From positions 186,001 to 250,000 of the forward strand of contig NZ_FOSQ01000008.1 in the NCBI RefSeq assembly GCF_900114315.1: a stretch of 64,000 nt of DNA, given 5' to 3'. The translations under genes and the position numbers were made by a program. Shown piece after piece: positions 1-10,209 of the stretch. A model generated the notes under the pieces. It had not been told where the DNA came from, did not search any database, and saw only the letters and a list, made by a program, of their open reading frames with translations. This DNA is from Falsiroseomonas stagni DSM 19981 (GTDB lineage Bacteria > Pseudomonadota > Alphaproteobacteria > Acetobacterales > Acetobacteraceae). Numbering within the stretch: position 1 is the first letter of the stretch; each line of letters opens with the position of its first letter.

Positions 1-807
1 ATGGCCGTCACCTCGACCGGCCGCCTCTCCTCCACCGAGCCCAACCTGCAGAACATCCCGGTCCGGACCGAGGAAGGGCAACGCATCCGCCGCGCCTTCG
101 TGGCCGATCCCGGCCATGTGCTGATGGCCGCCGACTACAGCCAGATCGAGCTTCGCATCCTGGCCCATGTCGCCGATGTGCCGGCACTGAAGGAAGCCTT
201 CGCCACGGGGCAGGACATCCATTCGCGCACGGCCTCCGACATCTTCCGCATCCCGCCGGACAAGGTGGACAAGGAAGCCCGCCGCCGCGCCAAGACCATC
301 AATTTCGGCATCATCTACGGCATGTCCGCCTTCGGCCTGGCCGCACGCCTCGGCATCGGGCCCGGGGAGGCCCGCGGCATCATCGATGCCTATTTCGCCC
401 AATACCCCGGCATCCGGAACTGCATGGAGAAGCTGAAGGAGGATGCGCGCACCACCGGCTACGTGCTGACGCCCTTCGGCCGCAAGCTCTGGATCGCCGA
501 CATCGCCTCCAAGGATCCCGTCCGCCGCGGCGGCGCCGAGCGCGCCGCGATCAACGCCCCCTTCCAGGGCGGTGCCGCGGAGGTCATCAAGCGCGCGATG
601 GTCCGCCTGCCCCGGGCGCTGCGGGACGCAAACCTCTCCGCCCGCATGCTCCTCCAGGTGCATGACGAACTGGTGTTCGAGGTACCGGAAGCCGAGGTGG
701 AGGCCACCGCCGCCCTGGTCCGCCAGATCATGGAGAATGTCGCCGCGCTCTCCGTGCCGCTGGCCGTCGAGGTCGGGCACGGCGCCTCCTGGGCGGAAGC
801 CCATTGA
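1..807 (+). CDS. polA: DNA polymerase I, C-terminal polymerase domain (5' end outside window)
   Basis: This is the last 268 residues of a family A DNA polymerase, which fills gaps in repair and removes Okazaki primers. The three polymerase motifs are in order: motif A ([12 protein letters not shown], about residue 45), motif B ([13 protein letters not shown], about residue 98) and motif C ([10 protein letters not shown], about residue 218). The ATG at position 1 is an internal methionine just before the conserved [17 protein letters not shown] stretch, so the gene continues upstream of the window. Its stop overlaps the start of the next gene by one base (TGATG), which suggests translational coupling. 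Confidence 0.97.
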   Translation: MAVTSTGRLSSTEPNLQNIPVRTEEGQRIRRAFVADPGHVLMAADYSQIELRILAHVADVPALKEAFATGQDIHSRTASDIFRIPPDKVDKEARRRAKTINFGIIYGMSAFGLAARLGIGPGEARGIIDAYFAQYPGIRNCMEKLKEDARTTGYVLTPFGRKLWIADIASKDPVRRGGAERAAINAPFQGGAAEVIKRAMVRLPRALRDANLSARMLLQVHDELVFEVPEAEVEATAALVRQIMENVAALSVPLAVEVGHGASWAEAH

Positions 808-2000
808 TGAGCACGACCGCCGACGCCGTTCCCGCCACCGCCTGGACCCCCACCGAACGCCGCACGCTGCTGGCCATCGGCATCGCCCATGCTGTCAGCC
901 ACCTGCACATCATGGTCTTCCCGCCCCTCTTCCCGCTGCTGCGGGAACGGCTCGACGTCACCTTCGTCGAACTCGGCCTGGCGATGACCATCTTCAGCCT
1001 GGTCTCCGCCTTCACCCAGGCGCCCGTGGGCTTCATGGTGGATCGCCTCGGCCCGCGCCGCGTGCTGACGGCCGGGCTGGTGCTGGGCGGCCTTGCCTTC
1101 AGCCTCTTCGGCCTGACCGGCAGCTACGCCTTCATGCTGGTGGCGGCCGCCATGGCGGGCCTCGCCAACGCCGTCTACCACCCCGCGGACTACGCGATCC
1201 TCAATGGCGGCATCGGCGGCGCGCGCATGGGGCGCGCCTTCTCGCTGCATACCTTCGCCGGCTACCTCGGCGGCGCCGTCGCGCCGACGCTGATGATCGG
1301 CCTGGCGGCGGCCTTCGGTGTGCAGGGCGCGGTGGCGGCCGCGGGCATCATCGCCATCGGCGTCGCGCTCTTCGTCTGGACGGCCTGCCCGGTGGACCAG
1401 CCCGCCCGCCGCGTGAAACCCGAAGCCGGGCAGCCGACGCGCGTGCTGAGCCCCGCCGTCATCGGGCTGACGGGCTTCTTCATCCTCATCGCGCTGTCCA
1501 TCGGCGGCGTGAACGGCTTCGTCGTCGCCGCGCTTGTCACGGGCAACGGCCTGTCCCTGACACTGGCCAGCACGGCGCTGACCTTCTTCCTCGTGGGCTC
1601 GGCACTCGGCGTGCTGCTGGGCGGCTGGATCGCGGACCGGTCGAAGCGCCATGGCCTGGTTGCCGCGGCGGGCTTCGGCGCCGGCGCCGTCATCACCGCG
1701 ACCCTCGGCCTTGTCTCCGTCCCGGCCCTGCTGATCCCCGTGCTGATGGGCGCGTCGGGCATCCTGACGGGCCTCTGCATGCCGTCGCGGGACATGATGG
1801 TCCGCGCCGCCGCACCGCCCGGCCAGGCCGGCGCCGTCTTCGGCGTCGTCTCCACCGGCTTCAACATCGGCGGCGTCGTCGCGCCCATCCTGTTCGCCTG
1901 GCTGATGGATAGCGGCCATCCCCAGGCCGTCTTCCTGCTGGGCGCCGCCTTCATGGCGGCAACCGCGACCGCCGCGGCGGTGCAGGGGTTGCGGCGCTGA
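807..2000 (+). CDS. MFS transporter
   Basis: This 397-residue integral membrane protein has the length and the alternating hydrophobic segments (about 12) of the major facilitator superfamily. A motif-A-like loop ([16 protein letters not shown]) follows the second helix, near residue 75. The ATG at 807 shares its A with the polA stop codon; an in-frame TTG at 804 is the alternative start. The substrate cannot be told from sequence. Placement behind polA with a one-base overlap suggests co-transcription, not a functional link. Confidence 0.88.
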   Translation: MSTTADAVPATAWTPTERRTLLAIGIAHAVSHLHIMVFPPLFPLLRERLDVTFVELGLAMTIFSLVSAFTQAPVGFMVDRLGPRRVLTAGLVLGGLAFSLFGLTGSYAFMLVAAAMAGLANAVYHPADYAILNGGIGGARMGRAFSLHTFAGYLGGAVAPTLMIGLAAAFGVQGAVAAAGIIAIGVALFVWTACPVDQPARRVKPEAGQPTRVLSPAVIGLTGFFILIALSIGGVNGFVVAALVTGNGLSLTLASTALTFFLVGSALGVLLGGWIADRSKRHGLVAAAGFGAGAVITATLGLVSVPALLIPVLMGASGILTGLCMPSRDMMVRAAAPPGQAGAVFGVVSTGFNIGGVVAPILFAWLMDSGHPQAVFLLGAAFMAATATAAAVQGLRR

Positions 2001-2080
2001 CGTTCGCTGGGGAATGGGCTCCGCCCCTTCCCCAGACCCCTACCCCGCGAAGGGGCAGCGGCCCCTTCGATCCCCCTTCA

Positions 2081-2157
2081 ATCGATGGGTGATGGGAGGG
2101 GCACGGCGCCCGTTCCTGCCCCGCGGTCGCTCCCTGCCCCTCCCATCACCCATCGAT
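2081..2157. repeat. Perfect 23-bp inverted repeat
   Basis: The arms at 2081-2103 and 2135-2157 are perfect reverse complements over 23 bp, separated by a 31-bp loop. The structure lies between the convergent MFS and DUF2237 genes and could act as a bidirectional terminator. There is no T-tract, so an intrinsic terminator is uncertain; a small repeat element is equally possible. Confidence 0.75.
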
Positions 2158-2171
2158 GCAACGCCTGGGGT

Positions 2172-2233
2172 CCAGGGGCCCGCTGGCCCCTGGCGGGGTG
2201 AGGTCTGGAGAGGGGCCGGCGGCCCCTCTCCAG
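2172..2233 (+). repeat. Dispersed two-hairpin element, copy 1
   Basis: Two adjacent perfect hairpins: CCAGGGGCC / GGCCCCTGG (2172-2180 and 2185-2193, loop CGCT), then a 13-bp stem at 2205-2217 / 2221-2233 with loop GGC. The same layout recurs at 6021, 23096 and 24309 with compensating stem changes. It lies between convergent genes and may serve as a terminator or REP-like element. Confidence 0.75.
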
Positions 2234-2245
2234 GAACCACCCGCG

Positions 2246-2650
2246 CTACACCCCATGCTCCAGCAGGTGCTCACGGCGGATGACGCTGAGGGCGGCTTCG
2301 TGGGTGGCTTCGAGCAGGACGGGTGGCGCCTGGCCGGCCAGGCGGGCTTCTTCCCAGCGGCTGGCGCAGAGGCACCAGCAGTCGCCGGGTTGCAGGCCGG
2401 CAAAGCCGTATTCGGGGCGGGGGGTGGAGAGGTCGTTGCCGCGGGATTGGCTGAAGGCGAGGAATTCCTCGGTGACCTCCGCGCAGACCACATGCAGGCC
2501 CAGATCCTGCGGCCCGGTATTGCAGCAGCCGTCGCGGAGGAAGCCGGTCAGCGGCGCGACGGAGCAAGGCAGCAGCGTGCCGCCCAGCACGTTGCGCGCG
2601 GGTTCGGGGCGCTGGGGTTGCCGGCGGGGTGTCGTCTCGTCGAGGGGCAT
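2246..2650 (-). CDS. DUF2237 family protein
   Basis: This 134-residue protein matches the conserved DUF2237 pattern: GGTLLPCS, then LTGFLRDGCCNTGPQD, EEFLAFSQSRGNDLSTPRP, GLQPGDCWCLCASRW and a C-terminal VLLEATHEAAL. The many conserved cysteines and the invariant Asp/Arg patches are typical of this small family, whose biochemical role is unknown. I chose the ATG at 2650 because the conserved region begins about 20 residues later; an upstream methionine would run into the pckA terminator. The gene sits downstream of pckA beyond that terminator, so it may rely on read-through or its own promoter. Confidence 0.85.
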   Translation of the reverse strand: MPLDETTPRRQPQRPEPARNVLGGTLLPCSVAPLTGFLRDGCCNTGPQDLGLHVVCAEVTEEFLAFSQSRGNDLSTPRPEYGFAGLQPGDCWCLCASRWEEARLAGQAPPVLLEATHEAALSVIRREHLLEHGV

Positions 2651-2668
2651 GGTCGGGGTCCGGACATG

Positions 2669-2703
2669 AAAAAGGGCGCGCCCCGTAGGTGGGGACGCGC
2701 CCT
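2669..2703 (-). terminator. Rho-independent terminator of pckA
   Basis: Read on the minus strand, an AGGGCGCG / CGCGCCCT stem, extended by an inner CCCC/GGGG pairing, is followed directly by TTTTT. It lies 22 bp past the pckA stop. Confidence 0.85.
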
Positions 2704-2724
2704 GCATGGTCCAGGCGGTAAGGC

Positions 2725-4335
2725 TTACGCCGCGGCCTTGATCGCCGCCGCCTTCACGTCATCCCCGACCGCGCCGGCGAAGGTCTCGAAGTTCTTCTCG
2801 AACAGCCCGACCAGGTGCTTCGCCTGCTTGTCATAGGCGGCCTTGTCGGCCCAGCTGTCGCGGGGGTTCAGCACATTGTCGGGGATGCCCGGCACCGCCT
2901 TCGGGATCATCAGGCCGAAGAAGGGGTCACGCACGAACTCGACCTTGGCCAGCGACCCATCCAGCGCCGCGCGCAGCAGGGCGCGGGTGTGCTGGATGCT
3001 CATCCGCTTGCCCGTGCCATAGGCGCCGCCGGTCCAGCCGGTGTTGACCAGCCACACATCGGCGCCGTCCTTGGCGATGCGCTCGGCCAGCATGCGGCCG
3101 TACACCTCAGGGTGGCGCGGCAGGAAGGGGGCGCCGAAGCAGGTGGAGAAGGTCGCCTGCGGTTCCTTGCCCAGGCCCTTTTCCGTGCCGGCGACGCGCG
3201 CGGTGTAGCCGGACATGAAGTGGTACATCGCCTGCGCGGCGGAGAGCTTGGCGATCGGCGGCAGCACGCCGAAGGCATCCGCCGTCAGCATCACCACATT
3301 CTTCGGCTTGCCCGCCTGGCCGCCCGTCACGATGTTCGGGATGAACTCGATCGGGTAGCAGGACCGCGTGTTCTCGGTGTAGCGGTTGTCGTCCAGGTCG
3401 AGGACGCCGTGCTCATCGCCGTGGACGTTCTCCAGCACCGCGCCGAAGCGGTGGGACGCGTCCCAGATCTGCGGCTCGGCTTCCTTCGACAGCTTGATGA
3501 CCTTGGCGTAGCAGCCGCCTTCGAAGTTGAAGACGCCGGTGTCCGACCAGCCATGCTCGTCATCGCCGATCAGGCTGCGCTCGGGGTCGGAGGACAGCGT
3601 CGTCTTGCCCGTGCCGGACAGGCCGAAGAACAGCGCGGTGTCGCCGCCCTTGCCGAGGTTGGCGGAGCAGTGCATCGGCAGCACGCCACGCTCCGGCAGC
3701 AGCCAGTTCATGACGGTGAAGATCGACTTCTTGATCTCGCCGGCATAGCTCGTGCCCGCGATGCAGATGGTGCGCTTGGCGAAGGACAGCGCGATCAAGG
3801 TCGAGGTGCGGCAGCCATCCTCGGCCGGGCTCGCCTCATACTCAGGCGCGTGGAGGATGAAGAAGTCGGGCTCGAAGGTCTTCAGCTCCTCCGCCGTCGG
3901 GCGGATGAACATGTTGCGGGCGAAGAGCGCGTGCCAGGCATTGGTGGTCACCAGCCGCACCTTGATGCGGTGGCCGGTATCGGCACCGGCAAACAGGTCC
4001 TGCGTGAAGAGTTCGCCGCGGGCGCCGAGCCAGCTGCGCACCTTGGCGGAGAAGCCCTCGAACTTCGCGACGGGCAGGGGCTGGTTGATCTTGCCCCACC
4101 AGATCGCGTCATGCACCTCCGGGTCGTCGACGACGAACTTGTCCTGCACGGAACGGCCGGTGTGCTGGCCGGTGATGGCCATGAAGGCGCCATCCGCCGA
4201 AAGCCGCCCCTCGCCCCGGCGCAGCGCATGGGCGTAGAGCCCGGCCGCGGTCAGATTGGCGTGAACGGTGGCCGAGCCGGCTACGCCGGTCCCGGCCAAA
4301 GCGGAACCAGGCCGGGCGGTTGCGGTGGACGTCAT
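2725..4335 (-). CDS. pckA: Phosphoenolpyruvate carboxykinase (ATP)
   Basis: This 536-residue protein is of normal length for the ATP-dependent enzyme, which converts oxaloacetate plus ATP to PEP, CO2 and ADP as the first step of gluconeogenesis in the cytosol. The kinase-1a P-loop GLSGTGKTTLS lies near residue 238, followed by DDEHGW (metal site) and GGCYAK. ITGQHTGRS near the N-terminus binds oxaloacetate. The ATG at 4335 was chosen because GGAGG lies 7 bases upstream; open frame continues further upstream but carries no conserved sequence. In many alphaproteobacteria pckA is adjacent and divergent to the chvI-chvG genes. Here a HugZ-like gene lies between it and chvI. Confidence 0.97.
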   Translation of the reverse strand: MTSTATARPGSALAGTGVAGSATVHANLTAAGLYAHALRRGEGRLSADGAFMAITGQHTGRSVQDKFVVDDPEVHDAIWWGKINQPLPVAKFEGFSAKVRSWLGARGELFTQDLFAGADTGHRIKVRLVTTNAWHALFARNMFIRPTAEELKTFEPDFFILHAPEYEASPAEDGCRTSTLIALSFAKRTICIAGTSYAGEIKKSIFTVMNWLLPERGVLPMHCSANLGKGGDTALFFGLSGTGKTTLSSDPERSLIGDDEHGWSDTGVFNFEGGCYAKVIKLSKEAEPQIWDASHRFGAVLENVHGDEHGVLDLDDNRYTENTRSCYPIEFIPNIVTGGQAGKPKNVVMLTADAFGVLPPIAKLSAAQAMYHFMSGYTARVAGTEKGLGKEPQATFSTCFGAPFLPRHPEVYGRMLAERIAKDGADVWLVNTGWTGGAYGTGKRMSIQHTRALLRAALDGSLAKVEFVRDPFFGLMIPKAVPGIPDNVLNPRDSWADKAAYDKQAKHLVGLFEKNFETFAGAVGDDVKAAAIKAAA

Positions 4336-4412
4336 CAGGAACCTCCAGAGGGGCGGCCGCCGGAGTGGCGCGGCCATCGTCGCGGGCGCCTTTTTCGGCG
4401 CTGAGCGCGGCA

Positions 4413-4458
4413 AGATTAGGGCGGGTAAGCTGCCATAATCAAGATAACCATCCGGTTA
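4413..4458 (-). promoter_or_regulatory. Candidate pckA promoter with upstream palindrome
   Basis: On the minus strand TTGATT (4437-4442) and TAATCT (4413-4418) are separated by 18 bp, a plausible -35/-10 pair about 80 bp upstream of the pckA start. Directly upstream is a perfect palindrome TAACC-ATCC-GGTTA (4445-4458), well placed for an activator. The regulator is unknown. This is inferred from sequence only. Confidence 0.45.
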
Positions 4459-4475
4459 CTTGTTGCGCCTTCTGT

Positions 4476-5222
4476 TTACAAGTCTCGCGCAGGTTGAGAC
4501 GCCGCCGCCCGCCCCGATCGCGCAGCCTTGATCAGCCCCGCCCGGACGCCATCCGCATCCGCCACCGGCGCCGCCCAGGGGTGGCGCAGCACCGTGTCCC
4601 CGCAGGCCAGGTCGCAGCCATCCAGGTCCACCGCCACCAGGCGCCAATCCTGGCCCGGCGCCTGGCCGTGCAGCCCCTCCGCCATCGCCGCCAGGGCATC
4701 GGCGTGGTCGGCGTTCACATGGCCGATGATCTCCGATTCGGCCGCCGCAAGCGCCTCGACCGCCGCCGGGTCCGGCAACAGGTCGGCCCGCTTCAACCGC
4801 GTCGCGCGCGCGAAGCCGCCCACCAGCAGCGCCGCCTGCGGCCGCAGCCGCCACAGGGAAAAGTCCCCGAAATCCGCGTAGAGCGCGGCATAGGGGTGGC
4901 GCGCCAGCCAGCGCGCCTTCAGTGCGGGCACCTCCGCCTCCGGCACCGGCTCCGCCATCCCGGTCAGGGTGACCCGCGGCGCGGTCTGCGGGTTCACGCT
5001 TTCCGGCGCGCCCGTGTAGAGCAGCGCGCAGCGCCCTTCCTGCCGCAGATGCCGCGTATGCTCCGACAGCGACGAGAGCAGCATGAGGATGGAGAGGTCG
5101 GGCGCCGCCGCCGGCGTGGCCAGCGCCGCAAAGGGCTGGCCCTCCGTCACCGTGCTCAGGGTGGCGGACGCCGCCGCCCGCACCAGTTTCCGTGCCTCGA
5201 ATCCGAAGCTGTCCGTCCCCAT
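4476..5222 (-). CDS. HugZ-family pyridoxamine 5'-phosphate oxidase-like protein with DUF2470 domain
   Basis: The 248-residue protein has an N-terminal split-barrel flavin-reductase-like fold (ARKLVRAAASATLSTV, then LLSSLSEHTRHLRQEGRCALLY) and a C-terminal DUF2470 region (IIGHVNADHADALAAMAEGL). This arrangement is found in HugZ/HutZ-type heme-binding or heme-degrading proteins and in uncharacterised relatives. The conserved NADHADAL motif is clear. Whether it binds heme or flavin cannot be decided from sequence. The ATG at 5222 gives the usual family length. It is divergent from chvI and in line with pckA. Confidence 0.82.
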   Translation of the reverse strand: MGTDSFGFEARKLVRAAASATLSTVTEGQPFAALATPAAAPDLSILMLLSSLSEHTRHLRQEGRCALLYTGAPESVNPQTAPRVTLTGMAEPVPEAEVPALKARWLARHPYAALYADFGDFSLWRLRPQAALLVGGFARATRLKRADLLPDPAAVEALAAAESEIIGHVNADHADALAAMAEGLHGQAPGQDWRLVAVDLDGCDLACGDTVLRHPWAAPVADADGVRAGLIKAARSGRAAASQPARDL

Positions 5223-5302
5223 CGAAGCCTGACCCGCCTTTGCCACAATTGGCCGCCACAATCCCCCCATCGCGCAACTGCCGCGCCCGAGGAGCCTGAC
5301 CC

Positions 5303-6004
<702 letters not shown>

Positions 6005-6020
6005 CTGAAAACCTCGCGGT

Positions 6021-6076
6021 CCAGGGTCCCGCTGGACCCTGGCGAGGGGGTGCAGGGGGAGCGGCGCTCCCCCTGC
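6021..6076 (+). repeat. Dispersed two-hairpin element, copy 2
   Basis: CCAGGGTCC / GGACCCTGG (6021-6029 and 6034-6042, loop CGCT) is followed by an 11-bp stem at 6052-6062 / 6066-6076 with loop GGC. Compared with copy 1, the inner pairs of the first stem change together (GCC/GGC to TCC/GGA), which keeps the hairpin. It lies in the convergent gap between chvI and the ABC binding protein, a likely bidirectional terminator position. Confidence 0.75.
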
Positions 6077-6089
6077 GGCCAACCCGGCG

Positions 6090-7115
6090 CTACCGCAGCG
6101 GCAGCGCGTAAACGAGCCCGCCATTGGTCCAGAGGTTGTTCGGCCCCCTCGGCAGGTTCACCGGCGTCTGCGGGCCGAAATGGCGGTCATACAGCTCCCC
6201 GTAATTCCCGATCGCGCGCACGACGTTATAGGCCCAGGCGGGATCGATCTTCAGGGATTGGCCGAGTTCCGGCGTCACGCCCAGCAGGCGGCGCGTATTC
6301 GGGTTCACGCTGGTGCGGCGCTGCTCCTCCGCATTCGCGCGGGTGATGCCCTGCTCCTCCGCCTCGATCACGGCGTAGGTGTACCAGCGCACCAGGTCGA
6401 ACCATTCCTCGTCGCCGCGGCGCAGATAGGCGCCATAGGGTTCCTTGCTGAAACGTTCCGTCAGGATGGTCCAGTCCGCCGGCCGCGGCATGGAGGACCG
6501 CACGCCCGCGAGCTGCGAGGCATCCGTGCCGAAGGCGTCGCAACGGCCCGCCTGCAAGGCTTCCGAGGCCTGGTCGGTGCGTTCGAACACCACCGGGCGG
6601 AAGGGCACGTTGATGCTGCGGAAATAGTCCGCCGTCACCTGTTCGTTCGTCGTGCCCTGGATCAGGCAGATCGTCGCGCCGTTCAACTCCGCGACGCGCG
6701 ACACGCCGAGCGTGTTGCGCACCATGAAGCCGTGCCCGTCATAGAAATACGTCACGGCATGGCGCAGGCCGAGCGTGGTGTCCCGCAGCATGGTCTGGGT
6801 GGAGGTGCGGAACAGCACATCGATCTCGCCCGACCCCAGCGCCGTGAAGCGCGTGGAGGAGGACAGCCCGACGAAGCGCACCTTGCTGGCGTCGTTGAAG
6901 ATCGCCACCGCCAGGCCGCGGCAGAGATCCGCATCCATGCCCTGCCAGACGCCGCGGCTGTCCGGCAGCGCGAAGCCGGCAACGCCGGTATGGATGCCGC
7001 AGACCAGCGTCCCCCGCGCACGGACGGCATCAAGCGTCGGCCCCGCCACGGCGGGCGTGATGATGGCAGCGTATGCGGCAACCGCCGCGGCCGCGAGGCC
7101 CCGGAACCATGACAT
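6090..7115 (-). CDS. Amino acid ABC transporter substrate-binding protein (AapJ-like)
   Basis: A 341-residue periplasmic solute-binding protein of family 3. It has a signal peptide of about 26 residues (hydrophobic AAAAVAAYAAIITPAVAG), then the conserved start of the mature protein (TLDAVRARGTLVCGIHTGVAGFA), GLSSSTRFTALGSGEIDVLFR, and C-terminal ETSV-like repeats ending NLWTNGGLVYALPLR. It most resembles the general L-amino-acid binding protein AapJ/BztA. The ATG at 7115 has GGGAG upstream. No permease or ATPase gene is adjacent, so it is an orphan component here. Confidence 0.9.
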   Translation of the reverse strand: MSWFRGLAAAAVAAYAAIITPAVAGPTLDAVRARGTLVCGIHTGVAGFALPDSRGVWQGMDADLCRGLAVAIFNDASKVRFVGLSSSTRFTALGSGEIDVLFRTSTQTMLRDTTLGLRHAVTYFYDGHGFMVRNTLGVSRVAELNGATICLIQGTTNEQVTADYFRSINVPFRPVVFERTDQASEALQAGRCDAFGTDASQLAGVRSSMPRPADWTILTERFSKEPYGAYLRRGDEEWFDLVRWYTYAVIEAEEQGITRANAEEQRRTSVNPNTRRLLGVTPELGQSLKIDPAWAYNVVRAIGNYGELYDRHFGPQTPVNLPRGPNNLWTNGGLVYALPLR

Positions 7116-7179
7116 GATTGATTCTCCCTGTTGGACAACGGGGGGATCGTCCCGCCGCCGGATACAGGGAGTCAATGAT

Positions 7180-8235
7180 CTATCGTGAGGGCGGGCGCCC
7201 CGCGAAGGCATCGCCCAGCAGGGCGCGGATGCCCGCCTGCGTCAGCGGCCGCGGGTTCGGATAGGGGCTCGCGACCGCGATCGCCGCCGCGCGGTCCAGG
7301 TCGGACTCGTGTAACCCCAGCGCGGCCAGGCTCATGGGCGCGCCGATGCGCGATGCCAGGTCCCACAGGCCCTGCGCCGCATCCGCCGCCCCGATCGCCT
7401 GCGCCACCCGCGCCATCGCATCGGGCGCCGCCGGCGCATTGAAGCCCGTGGCATGCGGCAGCATCACCGAATGGGTCTCCGCATGGGGCAGGCCGAAGCT
7501 GCCGCCCAGCACATGGCAGATCTTGTGGTGCAGCGCGATGGACACGGCACCCAGGCACACCCCCGCCAGGAAGGCGCCCTGCAACGCATCGCTCCGCGCC
7601 GCGGCATCGCCGGCCACGCAGCGCGGCAGCGCGCGCGCCAGCAGCCGCAGCGATTCCTCCGCCATCAGCGACGTCACGGGATTGGCGTCGACGGCATAAA
7701 GCGCCTCCACCGCATGGGCCATCGCGTTCAGCCCCGATGTCGCCGTCAGCGCCGGCGGCATGGAAAGCGTGAGGTCGACGTCGTAGACGACGACCTCCGG
7801 CAGCACCTTCGCGCTGCGCACCGTGTGCTTCTCGCCCCTCTCCGTCTGGCCGAGCAGCATCGTCATCTCCGACCCCGCATAGGTCGTCGGCACGGCGATC
7901 TGCGGCAGGTCCGTGCGCAGCGCCAGCGCCTTGCCGAGGCCGATGGCGGACCCGCCGCCCATCGCCACCAGGCAATCGCCCTCCATCGCGCGCAGTTCCG
8001 CCAGCGCGGCCTCCGTCACCTCGACGGGCGTGTGCATCGCCGCCGTGGCGATGACCCCCGCGCAGCGATCGCCGAGCGAAGCCAGGATCGCCGCGCCACG
8101 CCGCGCCTGGGTCGGCGTCACCAGCACCACCGCCCGCCGCGCGCCGATCCGCGCCACCTCCTCCGCCAGGCCGCCCAGCGATCCGGCGCCGAAGACCACG
8201 CGGCCGGGCGCGGCGTTCCAGACGAATTGCTGCAT
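7180..8235 (-). CDS. Maleylacetate reductase (iron-containing alcohol dehydrogenase family)
   Basis: The 351-residue protein belongs to the group of iron-type alcohol dehydrogenases that reduce maleylacetate to 3-oxoadipate with NAD(P)H in aromatic degradation. Visible are the nucleotide-binding GGGSAIGLGKALAL (near residue 92), PTTYAGSEMT, and the metal-ligand region HHKICHVLGGSFGLPHAETHS. The ATG at 8235 starts one base after the stop of the upstream ABC ATPase gene, so it is probably the last cistron of the TetR/HlyD/DevC/DevA operon. That is an unusual partner for an exporter. No ring-cleavage dioxygenase lies nearby. Related hydroxyacid-oxoacid transhydrogenases are the main alternative. 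Confidence 0.85.
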   Translation of the reverse strand: MQQFVWNAAPGRVVFGAGSLGGLAEEVARIGARRAVVLVTPTQARRGAAILASLGDRCAGVIATAAMHTPVEVTEAALAELRAMEGDCLVAMGGGSAIGLGKALALRTDLPQIAVPTTYAGSEMTMLLGQTERGEKHTVRSAKVLPEVVVYDVDLTLSMPPALTATSGLNAMAHAVEALYAVDANPVTSLMAEESLRLLARALPRCVAGDAAARSDALQGAFLAGVCLGAVSIALHHKICHVLGGSFGLPHAETHSVMLPHATGFNAPAAPDAMARVAQAIGAADAAQGLWDLASRIGAPMSLAALGLHESDLDRAAAIAVASPYPNPRPLTQAGIRALLGDAFAGRPPSR

Positions 8236-8236
8236 C

Positions 8237-8947
8237 TCAGGCTGCCTTTTCCTTGCCGGCATCGACGATGCGGCCATCCTCCATGGACACGATCCGGTCC
8301 GCGATGTCGAGGATGCGGGGATCATGCGTCACCAGCAGGATCGGCACGCCGCGGGACTTCGCGAGGTTGCGCAGCAGCTTCACCACCTCCTGCCCGCTGG
8401 CCTTGTCGAGCGCCGCGGTGGGTTCATCCGCCAGCACCAGGCCGGGATCGGCCGCCAGCGCGCGGGCGACGGAAACGCGCTGCCGCTGCCCGCCGGAAAG
8501 CTGCGACGGCAGCTTGTCCACATGGTCCGCCAGCCCGACCGCAGCCAGCAATTCCGCCGCGCGCTTCAGCCGCGCCCCCTCCGCCAGCGCGCCATCCTGC
8601 TCCAGCGCCATCGCCACGTTCTGCCGCGCCGTCAGGAAGCCCAGCAGGTTGTGGTTCTGGAAGATGAAGCCGATGCGGCGGCGCAGCTTCACGCGCGTGC
8701 CCTCGCTCGCGCCGCGCAACTCCTCCCCCAGCACCTGCGCGCTGCCCTCCTGCATGGCGCGCAGCGCGCCGATCAGCGTCAGCAGCGTGGTCTTGCCGCT
8801 GCCCGAAGGCCCCGTCAGCAGCACGATCTCCCCGGGCTGAACCGCGAGCGTCACGTCCCGCAGCACGAGCCGCTTCAACTCGCCCTCGCCATAGGCGTAG
8901 TTCAGCCCGCGCAGATCCACGGGGATGGGCGAACGCAGCATCTCCAT
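8237..8947 (-). CDS. DevA-type ABC exporter ATP-binding protein
   Basis: A 236-residue ABC ATPase of the MacB/LolD/DevA group. It has Walker [11 protein letters not shown]-loop [14 protein letters not shown], signature LSGGQRQR, Walker [13 protein letters not shown] and switch His in LLVTHDPR. The start ATG (8947) shares a base with the stop of the DevC permease gene, indicating coupled translation. It should power a trans-envelope exporter together with the adjacent DevC and HlyD proteins. Confidence 0.93.
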   Translation of the reverse strand: MEMLRSPIPVDLRGLNYAYGEGELKRLVLRDVTLAVQPGEIVLLTGPSGSGKTTLLTLIGALRAMQEGSAQVLGEELRGASEGTRVKLRRRIGFIFQNHNLLGFLTARQNVAMALEQDGALAEGARLKRAAELLAAVGLADHVDKLPSQLSGGQRQRVSVARALAADPGLVLADEPTAALDKASGQEVVKLLRNLAKSRGVPILLVTHDPRILDIADRIVSMEDGRIVDAGKEKAA

Positions 8948-10209
8948 CAGAACATGTCCGCGGGGTTGGCATCCCGCAGCTTGCGCATCGCCAGCAGCCC
9001 CGCCACCGCGCACATGGTGAAGATCATCAGGAACACCGATGTCGCGCGCGACACATCCATCGCCAGCGGCAGGAAGGTCGCGGCCCCCACCACGTCATAC
9101 AGGAAGGCGGAGAGGAGAAAGCCCGGGATGAAGCCGCCGATCGCCAGGATCAGCGACGCCCCCAGGACCACACGGCCGAGGTAGAAATTCGAATACCCCA
9201 TCGCCTTCAGCGTCGCATATTCCTTGAGGTGACCGGCGATGTCGCTGAACAGGATCTGGTAGACGATCACCATCCCGACGACCAATCCCATCAGGCTGCC
9301 GAAGGCGAAGATGAAGCCGATCGGCGTCGCCTCCTCCCAGTATTTCCGCTCATGCGCGTTCAACTCGGCCTGCGTCATCACCATCGCATCCGCCGGCAGG
9401 ATGTCCCTCAATTGCCGCTGCACGGCGAGCACATCGGAATCGGGCCGCAGCTTGATGGCGACAAGGTCGATGGCCGCGACCTGGCGTTCCTTCACGACCC
9501 GTCGAAAGTTCACGTCGGACAGCACGAGGTTGCCATCCGCGCCGAAGCTCGGCCCGATCTCGATCAGCCCCACGACATCCACCTGCCGGTTGCCGACCTC
9601 CACCGCGAAGGGCCCGCGTTCCGCCAGCAGCCGCGGCACGGCGCCGAATTCGGGGCGGGACCGGCTGTCGAAGGCCACGGTGTCGGCGCGCTTCAGCTGC
9701 TCCACCAGCGGCGCCAGGCCGGGGAAGTCCAGCACCCCCGCATCGGTATCCACGCCGATCAGCTGGATCGCGCGGCGCGTGCCGTTCTCCGGGTTCCGCC
9801 AGGTCGCCTGCGCCAGGTAGACCGGCACCGCGCGCTCCACCTCCGGCAGGGCCAGCACCTGGTAGGCCCGGCCCCGCGGCAGCGGTTCCGGCTTGAAGCT
9901 TGCCGTCGTCAGCGGGTGGATCAGGAACAGGTCGCCCCGCATGGCGCCGATCAGCGCGGTGGCGCTGTCGAACAGCGCGGCGCGGAAGCCCAGCTGCATG
10001 AAGACCAGCACGCAGGCGAACATCACGCCCGCGATGGCGGAGGCGAAGCGCGCCTTCTCGCTCCGCAACTGCCGCCAGGCGAGGCGCAGCGCCAGCAGCG
10101 TGGCGGCCGCGAAACCCGGCGCCCGGCGCGGCGCGGCAGCAGGCGGCGCGCCCGTGGGCGTCGCGAGCTCCGGCGCCCAGGGCAGCAGGGGGGGCAGCTG
10201 GTCGTTCAC
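8947..10209 (-). CDS. DevC-family ABC exporter permease
   Basis: The 420-residue permease follows the FtsX-fold plan of DevC: a first membrane helix (about residues 55-75, [21 protein letters not shown]), a large periplasmic region of about 200 residues, then three C-terminal helices (from [21 protein letters not shown]). Glu/Pro-rich residues precede the first helix. The ATG overlaps the stop of the HlyD gene by four bases (ATGA), and its own stop overlaps the DevA start. The family exports glycolipids or other hydrophobic compounds; the substrate is unknown here. Confidence 0.92.
   Translation of the reverse strand: MNDQLPPLLPWAPELATPTGAPPAAAPRRAPGFAAATLLALRLAWRQLRSEKARFASAIAGVMFACVLVFMQLGFRAALFDSATALIGAMRGDLFLIHPLTTASFKPEPLPRGRAYQVLALPEVERAVPVYLAQATWRNPENGTRRAIQLIGVDTDAGVLDFPGLAPLVEQLKRADTVAFDSRSRPEFGAVPRLLAERGPFAVEVGNRQVDVVGLIEIGPSFGADGNLVLSDVNFRRVVKERQVAAIDLVAIKLRPDSDVLAVQRQLRDILPADAMVMTQAELNAHERKYWEEATPIGFIFAFGSLMGLVVGMVIVYQILFSDIAGHLKEYATLKAMGYSNFYLGRVVLGASLILAIGGFIPGFLLSAFLYDVVGAATFLPLAMDVSRATSVFLMIFTMCAVAGLLAMRKLRDANPADMF

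Noticed and set aside
2014-2283. Open frames through the inverted repeats between the MFS and DUF2237 genes
   Set aside because: They consist of translated hairpin sequence rich in Gly, Pro and Arg and have no start signals.
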